Positions 17,418 through 26,278 of a DNA stretch of 64,000 nucleotides are shown one piece after another. Source of the DNA: Natrialba sp. SSL1. Its GTDB lineage: Archaea > Halobacteriota > Halobacteria > Halobacteriales > Natrialbaceae. The stretch's first letter is position 1. Each line of letters begins with the position of its first letter. The stretch is from positions 27,281 to 91,280 of the forward strand of contig NZ_MASN01000048.1 in assembly GCF_001861355.1 (NCBI RefSeq). The letters run 5' to 3'. The notes under the pieces are model-generated. The model made no database searches and was not told where the DNA came from. It saw only the letters and a list, made by a program, of their open reading frames with translations. A program made the position numbers and the translations under genes.

Positions 17418-19139
17418 ATGACCGACGACACACCCCGTCCACGGACGACGGACGAAGCGGAATCCGCATCCGACCACGACCATCGAGATGAGCGAGCGGA
17501 ACCAATCCCGAAGGCGTCGGTTTTCGTCTCGACGAAACGGATCCGCCGGAAGCTTGTTACCGACACCCCGGAGACGGCTCGAGCCGTCCCGTTCGAGCTG
17601 TCGCCTGACCGCGTTTCGTCTCGCGAGATCGCCCCGATCTCGATTCGCGCCCTCGAGCGAGACGGCTGGCGACTCGAACCGCCCGCCGTCGAGCTGACCT
17701 CCGATTTCGAGGCGACCGAACTCGATCCACCGCGGCTACGGATCTGGGAAAATGCGAAACTGGAACCAATCGATCTCGGCTATCGAGCGATAACACAGCC
17801 GGAGATCGGGCTCCCGCCACGGCCGCTGCTCTCCGTGACCGTGATCGAAGACCGCGATCCGACGGCGGACCCGGATTCCGGAAACGCGAAGCGATCCTCG
17901 AGCGAGGACTCGACGTCGGAAGCGTCGACGCCCACCGACGATACCGGTGCCGACCCCTCACAGACGGCGGCGTCTCAAACCGATGCGGAACAGGAGAGCA
18001 GCGCTTCGGACCAGCTGCCCGAATTGGACGAATTCCTCTTCGATATCGACGGTGGATCGCTCGACTCGTACGATCCGCTGTGTATCGTCGCGGCCAAGAC
18101 CACGGACGAGGAGTACAAACAGACCCTCGAGGCGCTCTGTCGGGAGCAGTTCCGTCAACTCAATGGAGGGAAGCCTCTCCCTAGCTTGCTGGCCGACGGT
18201 GAGGGCGAGACGCTCGAGAGTACTCGCGTAGAGAACCGAATCATCTCGTACGATGACGACTCGAGTGAGGAGTACTTCGAATTCGTCTCCGAAATCAGCG
18301 ACGACGAAATTCGGACGGCACTCCGGGAGGGCGAACTCGATCTCTCGAAACTCACCGCCCGTATCGACGAATTCTTCTCGGAGACGCTCGGGTATCTCTT
18401 GCTCTTCGCTGATGAGCAATATGCACCCGCTCTATACGACTATCTCACCTCGACCGACGACGTGCGGGAGACGACGCAGATCCTGTCGGCTCAACCGCGT
18501 CCGCTCCCGGAAGACGTGAAACAGGAATTGGTACGGTTAGCGTGGGGTAACGTCCACATAGAGTCCGACTCGCACAAACTGGATCGACTTTTCCATACCA
18601 GTGCGAATGCGTTCAGGGATGCGATTGAACCGTCTGGTACCCTTGAGGAGATCACCGCTCGTGATGAAGGCGAAGAATCCCGTCTTCATTACTGGATCAA
18701 GTGCTTCACCGTCGAAGCACTTCTGAAACGGGACGGAGTCGCTATTCAGCAGGAATCCAGAATCGATCTCAAAGAACGGATTCCGACTGAAACCGAACTT
18801 CAGGGTGGTGGAAATCCCAGACCGGATGTCTACCATGAGCCCTCGGGAGAAGTCTATGAAGTCGAGACGCTATACGGGACCGATCACAAGAAGATCACGA
18901 GGACGATCGATAGGTACGAAGGAGTGAACGTGAAACGGGTTAACGTCGTCCTTCCGAATTTGACCTGTCTGCGGAATCTCGACGCTGTGCTCCGAAAGAC
19001 TCAGCAAAAACCGGGAGAGATGTTCCACAACGAGGTCGAGTTTTGGACGCTCGACGCCGTAGAGCGAGAGCTTCTCCCACTCGAAGATGTCGTCTCCAGA
19101 GTAGCCGACATGTACGACCGAAGCGAGAAGCTCTGGTAG
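17418..19139 (+). CDS. Large hypothetical protein with putative C-terminal PD-(D/E)XK nuclease
   Basis: In this 573-residue protein, residues 1-140 are a compact N-terminal region (PKASVFVSTKRIRRKLVTDT). Residues 150-205 form a low-complexity Ser/Thr/Asp linker, and a helical middle follows. The last 160 residues resemble a restriction-endonuclease fold: HYWIKCFTVEALLKRDG, then RPDVYHEPSGEVYEVETLYG with a PD and a following E-x-E where E-x-K is usual. My inference is a nuclease or a nuclease-like DNA-binding effector working with the 16744 protein. It ends exactly where the truncated ADP-ribosylglycohydrolase begins. The middle could hold another domain I cannot name. Confidence 0.6.
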   Translation: MTDDTPRPRTTDEAESASDHDHRDERAEPIPKASVFVSTKRIRRKLVTDTPETARAVPFELSPDRVSSREIAPISIRALERDGWRLEPPAVELTSDFEATELDPPRLRIWENAKLEPIDLGYRAITQPEIGLPPRPLLSVTVIEDRDPTADPDSGNAKRSSSEDSTSEASTPTDDTGADPSQTAASQTDAEQESSASDQLPELDEFLFDIDGGSLDSYDPLCIVAAKTTDEEYKQTLEALCREQFRQLNGGKPLPSLLADGEGETLESTRVENRIISYDDDSSEEYFEFVSEISDDEIRTALREGELDLSKLTARIDEFFSETLGYLLLFADEQYAPALYDYLTSTDDVRETTQILSAQPRPLPEDVKQELVRLAWGNVHIESDSHKLDRLFHTSANAFRDAIEPSGTLEEITARDEGEESRLHYWIKCFTVEALLKRDGVAIQQESRIDLKERIPTETELQGGGNPRPDVYHEPSGEVYEVETLYGTDHKKITRTIDRYEGVNVKRVNVVLPNLTCLRNLDAVLRKTQQKPGEMFHNEVEFWTLDAVERELLPLEDVVSRVADMYDRSEKLW

Positions 19140-19140
19140 T

Positions 19141-19635
19141 TCCGTTCCCGGCGTTCGAACCTTCTGGGCTGTCCTCCCAGACCTCTTGCCCTGCCTGGTT
19201 CCATGTCTCCCCTTTTTCGAGGCGACTGAGCGAACGCAACGTCATCCGCCCAATGTCAAACGGATCGCTCTCGTACCACGCAACGAACCGGTCCGCGATA
19301 TCAGCCGGATCAAACTCCTGTTGCTCGACGAGACTCCGCGCAATACAGAGTGTCTGCTCGGTGTCATCAGTAATCGTTCCTGCCGGTTGATTCCACGTTC
19401 CGTACCCGACCATCTCGTCGAGTTCTCCGTGCTCATAGAGATTATCGTAGACGTTCATAGTTTCCCGCTGAAGAACCGAGACACAGCATCGAACGCCTGG
19501 TTTCGAGACCCTCGGTAGACTACGATAATCCCTATCAGCAGTAATCGTAGACGCTGTGTCGAACTCGACCGGCCGGCCAAGTGCATCCCCACACGCTAAC
19601 CCTACCAGAACTCCGTTGGCACAATCAAGATTCAT
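19141..19635 (-). pseudogene. ADP-ribosylglycohydrolase (DraG-like), truncated second copy
   Basis: The N-terminal 40 percent is closely similar to the intact copy at 15193-16101 (GLACGDALGRPVEF, TITDDTEQTL, GSNAGNG). It stops at 19141, where the nuclease-like gene ends; the C-terminal metal-binding motif is gone. A 99-bp miniature element splits residues TITAD and GELDEMVGYG but keeps the frame. The protein cannot be active without the C-terminal half. Confidence 0.8.
19436..19534. mobile_element. 99-bp miniature inverted-repeat element inside the ADP-ribosylglycohydrolase relic
   Basis: Comparison with the intact paralogue shows an insertion flanked by a 3-bp TCA duplication (19433-19435 and 19535-19537). 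Its ends are imperfect inverted repeats: TAGAGATTATCGTAGAC on the left and GTCTACGATAATCCCTA, allowing one shifted base, on the right. With the duplicated 3 bp it adds 102 bp, so the reading frame stays open. The parent element is not recognised. Confidence 0.6.
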
Positions 19636-19677
19636 AATTCACACAACAAACACATTCAAGAAAAAGTGAGGTCATAA

Positions 19678-19740
19678 TCACTCGCTGGGTTTCGTACCCG
19701 TGCGGAGATACTCCCAATACTCGCCCCACGTCTTGTACAT
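19678..19740 (-). pseudogene. Duplicated gene tail upstream of the second ADP-ribosylglycohydrolase
   Basis: Twenty codons (MYKTWGEYWEYLRTGTKPSE) match the tail at 16145-16195 at protein level. This confirms that the duplication extends about 100 bp beyond the ADP-ribosylglycohydrolase start. Confidence 0.45.
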
Positions 19741-19818
19741 CTCAACCTATCCAGATTTCGTCAGAGAGCGCTATTTGACGAGTTAGCAGAGTTAGTTTCT
19801 TAAACAGTCTAACAACAA

Positions 19819-20367
19819 TCACTCTGTGTTGCTCTGTGGCCTGTATACTGCATGTTCTTCCCAAAGGGATTCTTGGTGAGTTGGAAAGGACCTGGCGGGT
19901 GAATTAGATGAATTGAGTTCGATCGTGCTCTCGATTGTTTGTCCCCACGAGAGCATATCGCCTTGTTCGGTCCAGAGAGTAATTGGGTCTCCCTGGTGTG
20001 TAGGCTGGTCACCAACCGTTTCGAATTCAACGTCAACTGCAGCAGGTAACTCGACCGAGTCAACAGCTATCCACCATGCTAAACCTTTGTACCCGCTGTT
20101 CCTGTAATACGAGTCAGTCAGAAGAGGAACTGATTCACTGCCGACCGAAACCGACCAGTTCATCTGATCTTGTGCCTCAACTCCGTCACGGAAGAGATGG
20201 TGTCCCAGCGATGAATCGATTTGCGGGATACATTCTGGTGTCCCGACGGCAACTGTCGCCCAGAGGAACAACGTCGTGTCTTTGGGTACCCCATACTGGT
20301 GAGTTCCATTATCCAGTGGTAACTTGATTTCAACCGCAGGATGGCCAAGGTTCTGAATGCTAACCAT
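19819..20367 (-). CDS. Hypothetical protein, mostly beta-strand
   Basis: This encodes 182 residues starting MVSIQNLGHPAVEIKLPLDN. The composition is rich in Trp, Ser and Thr with alternating hydrophobics (LFLWATVAVGTPECI; GLAWWIAVDSVELPAAVDVE), suggesting a beta-sandwich. There is no signal peptide or membrane segment. It stands alone. I do not recognise the family, and codon use is less GC-biased than in the core genes. Confidence 0.5.
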   Translation of the reverse strand: MVSIQNLGHPAVEIKLPLDNGTHQYGVPKDTTLFLWATVAVGTPECIPQIDSSLGHHLFRDGVEAQDQMNWSVSVGSESVPLLTDSYYRNSGYKGLAWWIAVDSVELPAAVDVEFETVGDQPTHQGDPITLWTEQGDMLSWGQTIESTIELNSSNSPARSFPTHQESLWEEHAVYRPQSNTE

Positions 20368-20611
20368 CAGTTTGTGTTAAGAAAGTCAACGGTTGCGTAT
20401 AGAACTTAGGAGCGATCCTTACGTTCGATACAGGACACTAGGTCGGGTGGCGGGCTTCACCCCTGACCCCGGTGGGTCGGGGAATTCGCCCTTGCAGGTT
20501 GTTTAGACTTCGATCGAGCTGGCCCGCTCCAGTACTATAGAGTGTTATACGTGGCACTCGGACAACGTGGTTACGCCGGGTATTATGCACTGGGTGGGCC
20601 AATAGATCGAT

Positions 20612-21022
20612 ATGGAACAGCAGTGGGGCGAATTTGCGACCGACATTCGATCAGGCGATCCTGAGCAAGTCAACAAGGTGGTCGACAACATTGAGGAGTT
20701 AGATCTCGAGGAACAGATTGAATTGTGCAAGATCTGTTTTGGCGAGTTGACCGCCATCTACGCCGACAGCGAGGATTGATACGTTCGACAGTCGACCGTC
20801 CGCGTTGCAGAGCGACTGACACCAAGGATCGCACTGGTGTTCGCCGTCGCTGAGAGCGACCGATCGATCGAGGCAGATATCAAGACTGTTCACGAACAGA
20901 CTGACGCAATTGGTGGCTTCCTGCTGGAGGCATTGACGGACGAGGACGGTCGTGTCAGGTTTGTAAAGAGAGCTACATTAGTCGACTTTGAGACAATCAT
21001 ATTTATAACCGATAAGACCTAG
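20612..21022 (+). pseudogene. HEAT-repeat-like protein interrupted by a TGA
   Basis: One frame runs MEQQWGEFATDIRSGDPEQV, then CFGELTAIYADSED, a TGA at 20777-20779, and continues without shift as YVRQSTVRVAERLTPRIALV, then GFLLEALTDEDGRVRFVKRA. The second part looks like HEAT repeats and lacks its own start. The usual residue before YVRQS in such proteins is glycine, so GGA to TGA is the simplest change. The tail after about 20970 has diverged and runs into the promoter of the helicase gene. Confidence 0.6.
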
Positions 21023-24000
21023 TGACTATCCAGTCTAATGGTAATGCGGATGAGAAGTATTCTGCAGATAGTAATTGGGATGTAAATATGGGCGGGGACC
21101 AACTTGATAAGAAAATAGACAGCTGGAAAGAACAATTAATTGATTTAACACGACGGAATAACATGGTCGACTTTCGCGCGACCAAAACAAAATCGCTTCC
21201 CACACAAGCAACGAATTGGAGAACCGTCGTAGATCGATTAGCCGATGATGACACCCTCTATATCTATCGGCCACGGATTCTTTCGGACTCAGAAGAGACC
21301 GAGATCGAACTCGTTCCTGACTCTTCAGATGATACAGAGCTAATTCCGACACGCGAACCGGATGAAGCTGAGAATTCCCTCTACAATATTGCGCTCAATC
21401 AACGGAAGCACCTGCAAGAAAAGGGTGTCGACTCGCTCTATCTTGTATTTGGAATGTTCGAGTGGTTCAGTGTCGACTACAGTGATACGAAACTGCGGTC
21501 TCCGCTCTTTCTCGCTTCTGTCTCAATCGATCGAGAAACAGTCTCCGATCCAAATCGTCACGACTACGTCATTACATCCGATGATGAGGTGATCATCAAC
21601 CCGGCTTTACGGAAGAAACTAACAAGCGAGTTCGGGATTTCGTTACCTGGCGACGAAGCATTTGGTCTGGATAATCTTACAGAGACAGCTGCGGAGATCG
21701 AATCTCTTATTGATGGGAGAGATCGCTGGCAAACCACTGACGATGTTATCCTCGGTATCTTTGATTTTGCGAAGCTGAGTCTCTACAATGACTTAGAGGA
21801 GAATCGCGAAGCAATAAAATCAAATTCAATTATTCAGGCACTCAATGGAGACCAGTCCTCTCTCAATACCAATATTGGTGATGTACCGACTGCAGAGACG
21901 CTCGATCAGCAGGTTGATCCAGTTAATACATACCAAGTCCTCGAGGCAGACTCAAGCCAGCAAGAAGCCATTGAAGCAGCAAAATCCAGTGTCAGTTTTG
22001 TACTTCAAGGGCCACCGGGGACTGGAAAGAGTCAAACGATCGCAAACATCCTTGCGGAGAAACTCGCCGCTGGAGAACGTGTCCTGTTCGTCAGTGAGAA
22101 GCAGGCTGCACTCGACGTTGTAAAGAGCCGAATGGACGAAGTCGGACTCGGACGGTTTTGTTTGTCCGCCCATGGGCAAAAGGCAACCAAAGACGATATT
22201 CTGAGCAGTCTCGAGACGGAACTAAATGCCTCGCCAGTTAAGGAACCACGTGAACGCTCGAAAGAGCTTGGGAAACTCCGAAAACGACGTACAGAACTCA
22301 ACGAGTATGGAGAACTCATCCACGAGAAAATAGGTTCGAGATCGGTTACTCCTTACGAAGCCCACGGAATTCTCTCGGCTGTCGATGACGCACCTCGGAC
22401 GTCGTGGTCACTCGATGACACACTTGGAGTTACAGGCACAGAGTATGATCGAGTAGTTGATCAGCTAAACCAACTTGAGGAATTTGAAACGGAGATTGAG
22501 GAGTACGACTCACATCCATGGCGCCATACGACTATTTCGAACTGGCAAGTCGATACCGCCGATCGGATGCGCGACTCGATTGAAGCTCAAAAACGGGTAT
22601 TAGGCGACTTATCTACGTTTTCTGAACGGTTGGGAAAAATATTAGGGCATGAGATCGACTCAATCAATCAACTTGAAGATGTCGTTACAACGCTCGAATT
22701 ACTTCATGAGCGACCTCCGATTGAATGGCAATCTCGATACTTCGAAACGGATTTTTATCGATCTGAACGACAGCTAACGGGATTAAAAGAGCACTGTATT
22801 CGAATCCATGAACTCGAGGAGGATCTCCTCGAAACATATGACCGCAGTTATCTCTCAGAAGATGGGCAAGAGCTCTCTCGAGAGCTGAATGAGTATGGAC
22901 TTCTCCGTTACATTAGTCCGTCGTATAGACGTCTCAAACAACGGATTCTCGAGCACGCTGATTCGGACTATTCACCTGGAATCGACGAACTTCAATCAGA
23001 TGCGAAAGACCTAGCGGAGCTCCAGACAGCGAAGGAGGAACGACGAGAATACGAGTCGTTGATTGACCAACTTGGATATCTATACGAAGGAACGGATACT
23101 GATTGGGAGCAGATTGAGACTGTTCAATTGTGGGTCCAAGATGTCGAATCTGTAGACGTGATTGATACTGATCGTATTCGTGGGCTTCTTACTGAGGATT
23201 CGCTCGATGTTTCGAATCTCTTAGAGACCGGAAAAGAACTTCTGAGAGAGTGGGAAAACGCATCTACATACTTCCGGAATTCGATGGATGCCGATTCCAT
23301 AACCACAGTTGCTGGCTCGAGTCTTTACGGTGCTTCTCTTGAGGAGACCGAGTCTCAACTCAGTGCGTACGAGGAAGAGTTAGGCCGTCTCCAGAGCTGG
23401 ATCCGCTTTAAACAGAAGTTCGAAGAAGCAAAAAAAGGGTTTGCTAAAGGGTTCGTCACCGAGTACGTTACAGCAGATTATCCGCCTGATCGACTTGTGG
23501 ATGCGTTCAAACGGCAATTCTACACGGATTGGATCAATGCCGTCTATACCGAGACAGCGCTCGGAGACTTTAGCGCCACTGAACAGGAGAAACGGCTAGA
23601 GGAGTTCCGTCGATTGGACAAGAAACAACAGGAGTTGGCGAAAGTCGAGATTCAACACCGAGTAACGAGTCGGCGACCAACGATGTCGCTTGAGCACGCC
23701 AGTAGCTCCCAGCAAGTGCTTCTTCGTCGGGAGATCGAAAAGCAACGGAATCGCAAGCCGTTGCGTCAACTCTTCGATGAAGCAGGCGACATGATCACTC
23801 GTCTCAAGCCGTGTTTTATGATGAGTCCACTGGCAGTCGCTCAATATCTGAAGACGACATCTATCGACTTTGATGTCGTTATTTTCGACGAGGCATCGCA
23901 GATCATGCCACATGATGCAGTCAGTAGTCTAATTCGGGCAGATCAGGCGATCATCGTCGGTGACACGAAACAGCTCCCACCGACTGATTTTTTCAATGCA

Positions 24001-25746
24001 TCCGTCGAGAGCGATGACGACGTTCGCGAGGATCTCGAGAGTATCCTTGATGAAGCTGCAGCTGTCTTACCTGAGAAGCATCTTCGATGGCACTATCGTA
24101 GTCGCACGGACGAGCTTATCGAATTCTCCAATCAAAAGTACTACGCAGGTCGGCTTCGCACATTCCCTGAGAACGAACCGGAGACACCGACAGGCATCGA
24201 ATTCGATTATTGCGAGGATGGACTCTACGATCGAGGCGGATCCCGTCAGAACGTCCCTGAAGCCGAGCAGGTCGTCGATCGCATCGTCGAACATGCATCC
24301 GAGTATTCAGACAAAAGCCTGGGCGTAGTTGCGTTCAGTGCTGCTCAAGAGCAAGCAATTCGGGATACGATCGAGAAGCGGCGAGAACAGAGCCCCACGC
24401 TTGATCGGTTTATCGACGAGGATGACGCTGTCGAGGGATTCTTTGTAAAGAATCTCGAGGCCGTTCAAGGGGACGAACGCGATGTGATGTTGTTCAGCGT
24501 TGGCTACGGTCCAGACGATGCTGGGAAGCTGACGATGAACTTCGGCCCCCTCAACAATAATGGCGGGGAACGTCGACTGAACGTCGCTGTCACACGAGCG
24601 AAAGAGCGAGTTATCGTTGTTTCGTCGATTCAGCCGAACGAGATCGATACTAGTCGGACAGATGCAAGGGGTGTCATCGATTTCAAAAAATACCTCAAGT
24701 ATGCGAAGAAAGGCGAGCGTGTGTTGGTTCGGGACGACGAGGCCACTGAAACGCTTGAATTTGACTCTTCCTTCGAGGAAGCCGTCTACACTGCATTAGA
24801 AGAGGAGGGGTATGACGTAGTCACCCAGGTCCAGAGTTCAGGGTACAGCATTGACCTCGCGATCAAACATCCTGAGCGACCTGGAGAGTTCATCCTCGGT
24901 GTTGAGTGCGATGGTGCCGCTTATCACTCCTCGCGTACAGCTCGTGATCGTGACCGAACTCGGCAGATGGTTCTTGAAGACCTTGGATGGACGATCCATC
25001 GCATCTGGTCACCAGATTGGGCCTCGAACAAGGATGGAGAGCTTCAAAAAATTCGAGAGAAATTCGACTCACTAACAGCGGGGGACCAGCCAACCTCGTC
25101 GGTGGATGTTGAAGTGGAGTCAGTCGATGCCAAAACAACTGAAAATCCGACGCACGACGGCGGGCATCCTGACTTCGTTCCGTATCATGAACCAACAGCC
25201 AACCCAAGGGCAGTAGACAGTTTCAACGATCTGTCTTCGTATCGAGTACAGTCGAAACTTTCGGAGGTTGTAAACGAGTATGGACCAATTGAGAAGGAAC
25301 AGGCCTACCGAATTCTTCTTGACGGCTGGGGGATCAGCAGACTAGGGAAACGGATTCATCGATCGCTAGAAAGCACTACTCGAGGGTTACACGGCCAGCA
25401 ATTGTACGCTCATGATGGATTCCTCTGGCCAGAGAATCCAGTTGAACCAATTACTGTTCGCGTAGCGAATGGCGGAGATCGACGGGATATCGAAGAGGTT
25501 CCGATAGAAGAGATCGCAAAAGCTGCATACGTTATTCTCAATAATGGCTTGGAAATATCTAGGGAGGATCTCGTTCTCGAAACGGCACGTCAGTTGGGCT
25601 ATAGTCGAATTGGTTCGAATATTGAATCTCGAACCGAACAGGCAATTGATCTATTAGAGGAAGTTAACGCGATAGATAGTGATGATCGACTTCGATGTGT
25701 AGATGTCGATATTGATAGTGTGCTCCAATATCAGATATATGATTGA
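21022..25746 (+). CDS. DUF4011-type SF1 helicase with Vsr-like nuclease and DUF3320 domains
   Basis: A 1574-residue protein. The N-terminal part (DKKIDSWKEQLIDLTRRNNM) fits DUF4011. Walker A is GPPGTGKSQT near residue 330, followed by about 600 largely coiled-coil residues. Walker B is IFDEASQI near 955, then VGDTKQLPP and NVAVTRAKERV near 1187. A Vsr/MTES_1575-like endonuclease follows (SSFEEAVYTALEEEGYDV near 1250, VECDGAAYHSS near 1295), and a DUF3320 tail ends it. The family is frequent in defence islands and probably unwinds and cuts foreign DNA. A TATA box at 21001-21007 lies close to the GTG at 21022; ATG 21088 is an alternative start. Confidence 0.9.
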   Translation: MTIQSNGNADEKYSADSNWDVNMGGDQLDKKIDSWKEQLIDLTRRNNMVDFRATKTKSLPTQATNWRTVVDRLADDDTLYIYRPRILSDSEETEIELVPDSSDDTELIPTREPDEAENSLYNIALNQRKHLQEKGVDSLYLVFGMFEWFSVDYSDTKLRSPLFLASVSIDRETVSDPNRHDYVITSDDEVIINPALRKKLTSEFGISLPGDEAFGLDNLTETAAEIESLIDGRDRWQTTDDVILGIFDFAKLSLYNDLEENREAIKSNSIIQALNGDQSSLNTNIGDVPTAETLDQQVDPVNTYQVLEADSSQQEAIEAAKSSVSFVLQGPPGTGKSQTIANILAEKLAAGERVLFVSEKQAALDVVKSRMDEVGLGRFCLSAHGQKATKDDILSSLETELNASPVKEPRERSKELGKLRKRRTELNEYGELIHEKIGSRSVTPYEAHGILSAVDDAPRTSWSLDDTLGVTGTEYDRVVDQLNQLEEFETEIEEYDSHPWRHTTISNWQVDTADRMRDSIEAQKRVLGDLSTFSERLGKILGHEIDSINQLEDVVTTLELLHERPPIEWQSRYFETDFYRSERQLTGLKEHCIRIHELEEDLLETYDRSYLSEDGQELSRELNEYGLLRYISPSYRRLKQRILEHADSDYSPGIDELQSDAKDLAELQTAKEERREYESLIDQLGYLYEGTDTDWEQIETVQLWVQDVESVDVIDTDRIRGLLTEDSLDVSNLLETGKELLREWENASTYFRNSMDADSITTVAGSSLYGASLEETESQLSAYEEELGRLQSWIRFKQKFEEAKKGFAKGFVTEYVTADYPPDRLVDAFKRQFYTDWINAVYTETALGDFSATEQEKRLEEFRRLDKKQQELAKVEIQHRVTSRRPTMSLEHASSSQQVLLRREIEKQRNRKPLRQLFDEAGDMITRLKPCFMMSPLAVAQYLKTTSIDFDVVIFDEASQIMPHDAVSSLIRADQAIIVGDTKQLPPTDFFNASVESDDDVREDLESILDEAAAVLPEKHLRWHYRSRTDELIEFSNQKYYAGRLRTFPENEPETPTGIEFDYCEDGLYDRGGSRQNVPEAEQVVDRIVEHASEYSDKSLGVVAFSAAQEQAIRDTIEKRREQSPTLDRFIDEDDAVEGFFVKNLEAVQGDERDVMLFSVGYGPDDAGKLTMNFGPLNNNGGERRLNVAVTRAKERVIVVSSIQPNEIDTSRTDARGVIDFKKYLKYAKKGERVLVRDDEATETLEFDSSFEEAVYTALEEEGYDVVTQVQSSGYSIDLAIKHPERPGEFILGVECDGAAYHSSRTARDRDRTRQMVLEDLGWTIHRIWSPDWASNKDGELQKIREKFDSLTAGDQPTSSVDVEVESVDAKTTENPTHDGGHPDFVPYHEPTANPRAVDSFNDLSSYRVQSKLSEVVNEYGPIEKEQAYRILLDGWGISRLGKRIHRSLESTTRGLHGQQLYAHDGFLWPENPVEPITVRVANGGDRRDIEEVPIEEIAKAAYVILNNGLEISREDLVLETARQLGYSRIGSNIESRTEQAIDLLEEVNAIDSDDRLRCVDVDIDSVLQYQIYD

Positions 25747-25833
25747 TTCTGTAACTTAAGAATTTGGACAACGGCTGTAAAGCCGCTCTCCTTTACTGTG
25801 ACGGATTCGACGTAGAGATTATCGCGTACTTCG

Positions 25834-26226
25834 ATGAGGTACGAATCATCTTCCACTGCTAATAAATCATCTTTCGCTCAGTTCAAAACGCTCATCGACG
25901 ACCTTCTGGGCGAATTGCACGTCGAGGAGCAAGTCACGCTTCCGCTCGAGGTCGACGACCAGCGTGTCACGATCTCTGGTATCGCTGACCTCGTTCACGA
26001 AACGGAGACACAGGTCAAGATCATCGACTACAAGACCGACAGTACCCGACGAGCACAGTCGGAATATCAGAAGTAACTTAGCGTCTACTACCACGTCCTC
26101 TCCGAGTGGTTCAAAGCGAAAAACGTCACGGTGAGTCTATTCTACACGACCGACGAAACTCGAGAACCGATTGAGTTACATTCACTCGACGAGCTCCGTG
26201 ATGTCATCCGAAGAGATAGCGATTAG
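25834..26226 (+). pseudogene. RecB-like PD-(D/E)XK nuclease fragment with an internal stop
   Basis: The frame contains TISGIADLVHETETQVKIID and YKTDSTRRAQSEYQK, then TAA, then LSVYYHVLSEWFKAKNVTVS to the final TAG. The GIADLV...IIDYKTD pattern is the nuclease core found at the C-terminus of UvrD/AddAB-type helicases. CAA to TAA would restore EYQKQLSVYYHVL. The helicase part is absent, so this is a decayed terminal piece. Confidence 0.65.
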
Positions 26227-26278
26227 AGACAATCATCAAAACCGATGTGATTATTGAACAACAAGCTGATTTCCAGAT

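Noticed and set aside
20612..21022. TGA at 20777 as selenocysteine or programmed read-through
   Set aside because: Haloarchaea are not known to use selenocysteine and no structure suggests recoding; a nonsense mutation is simpler.
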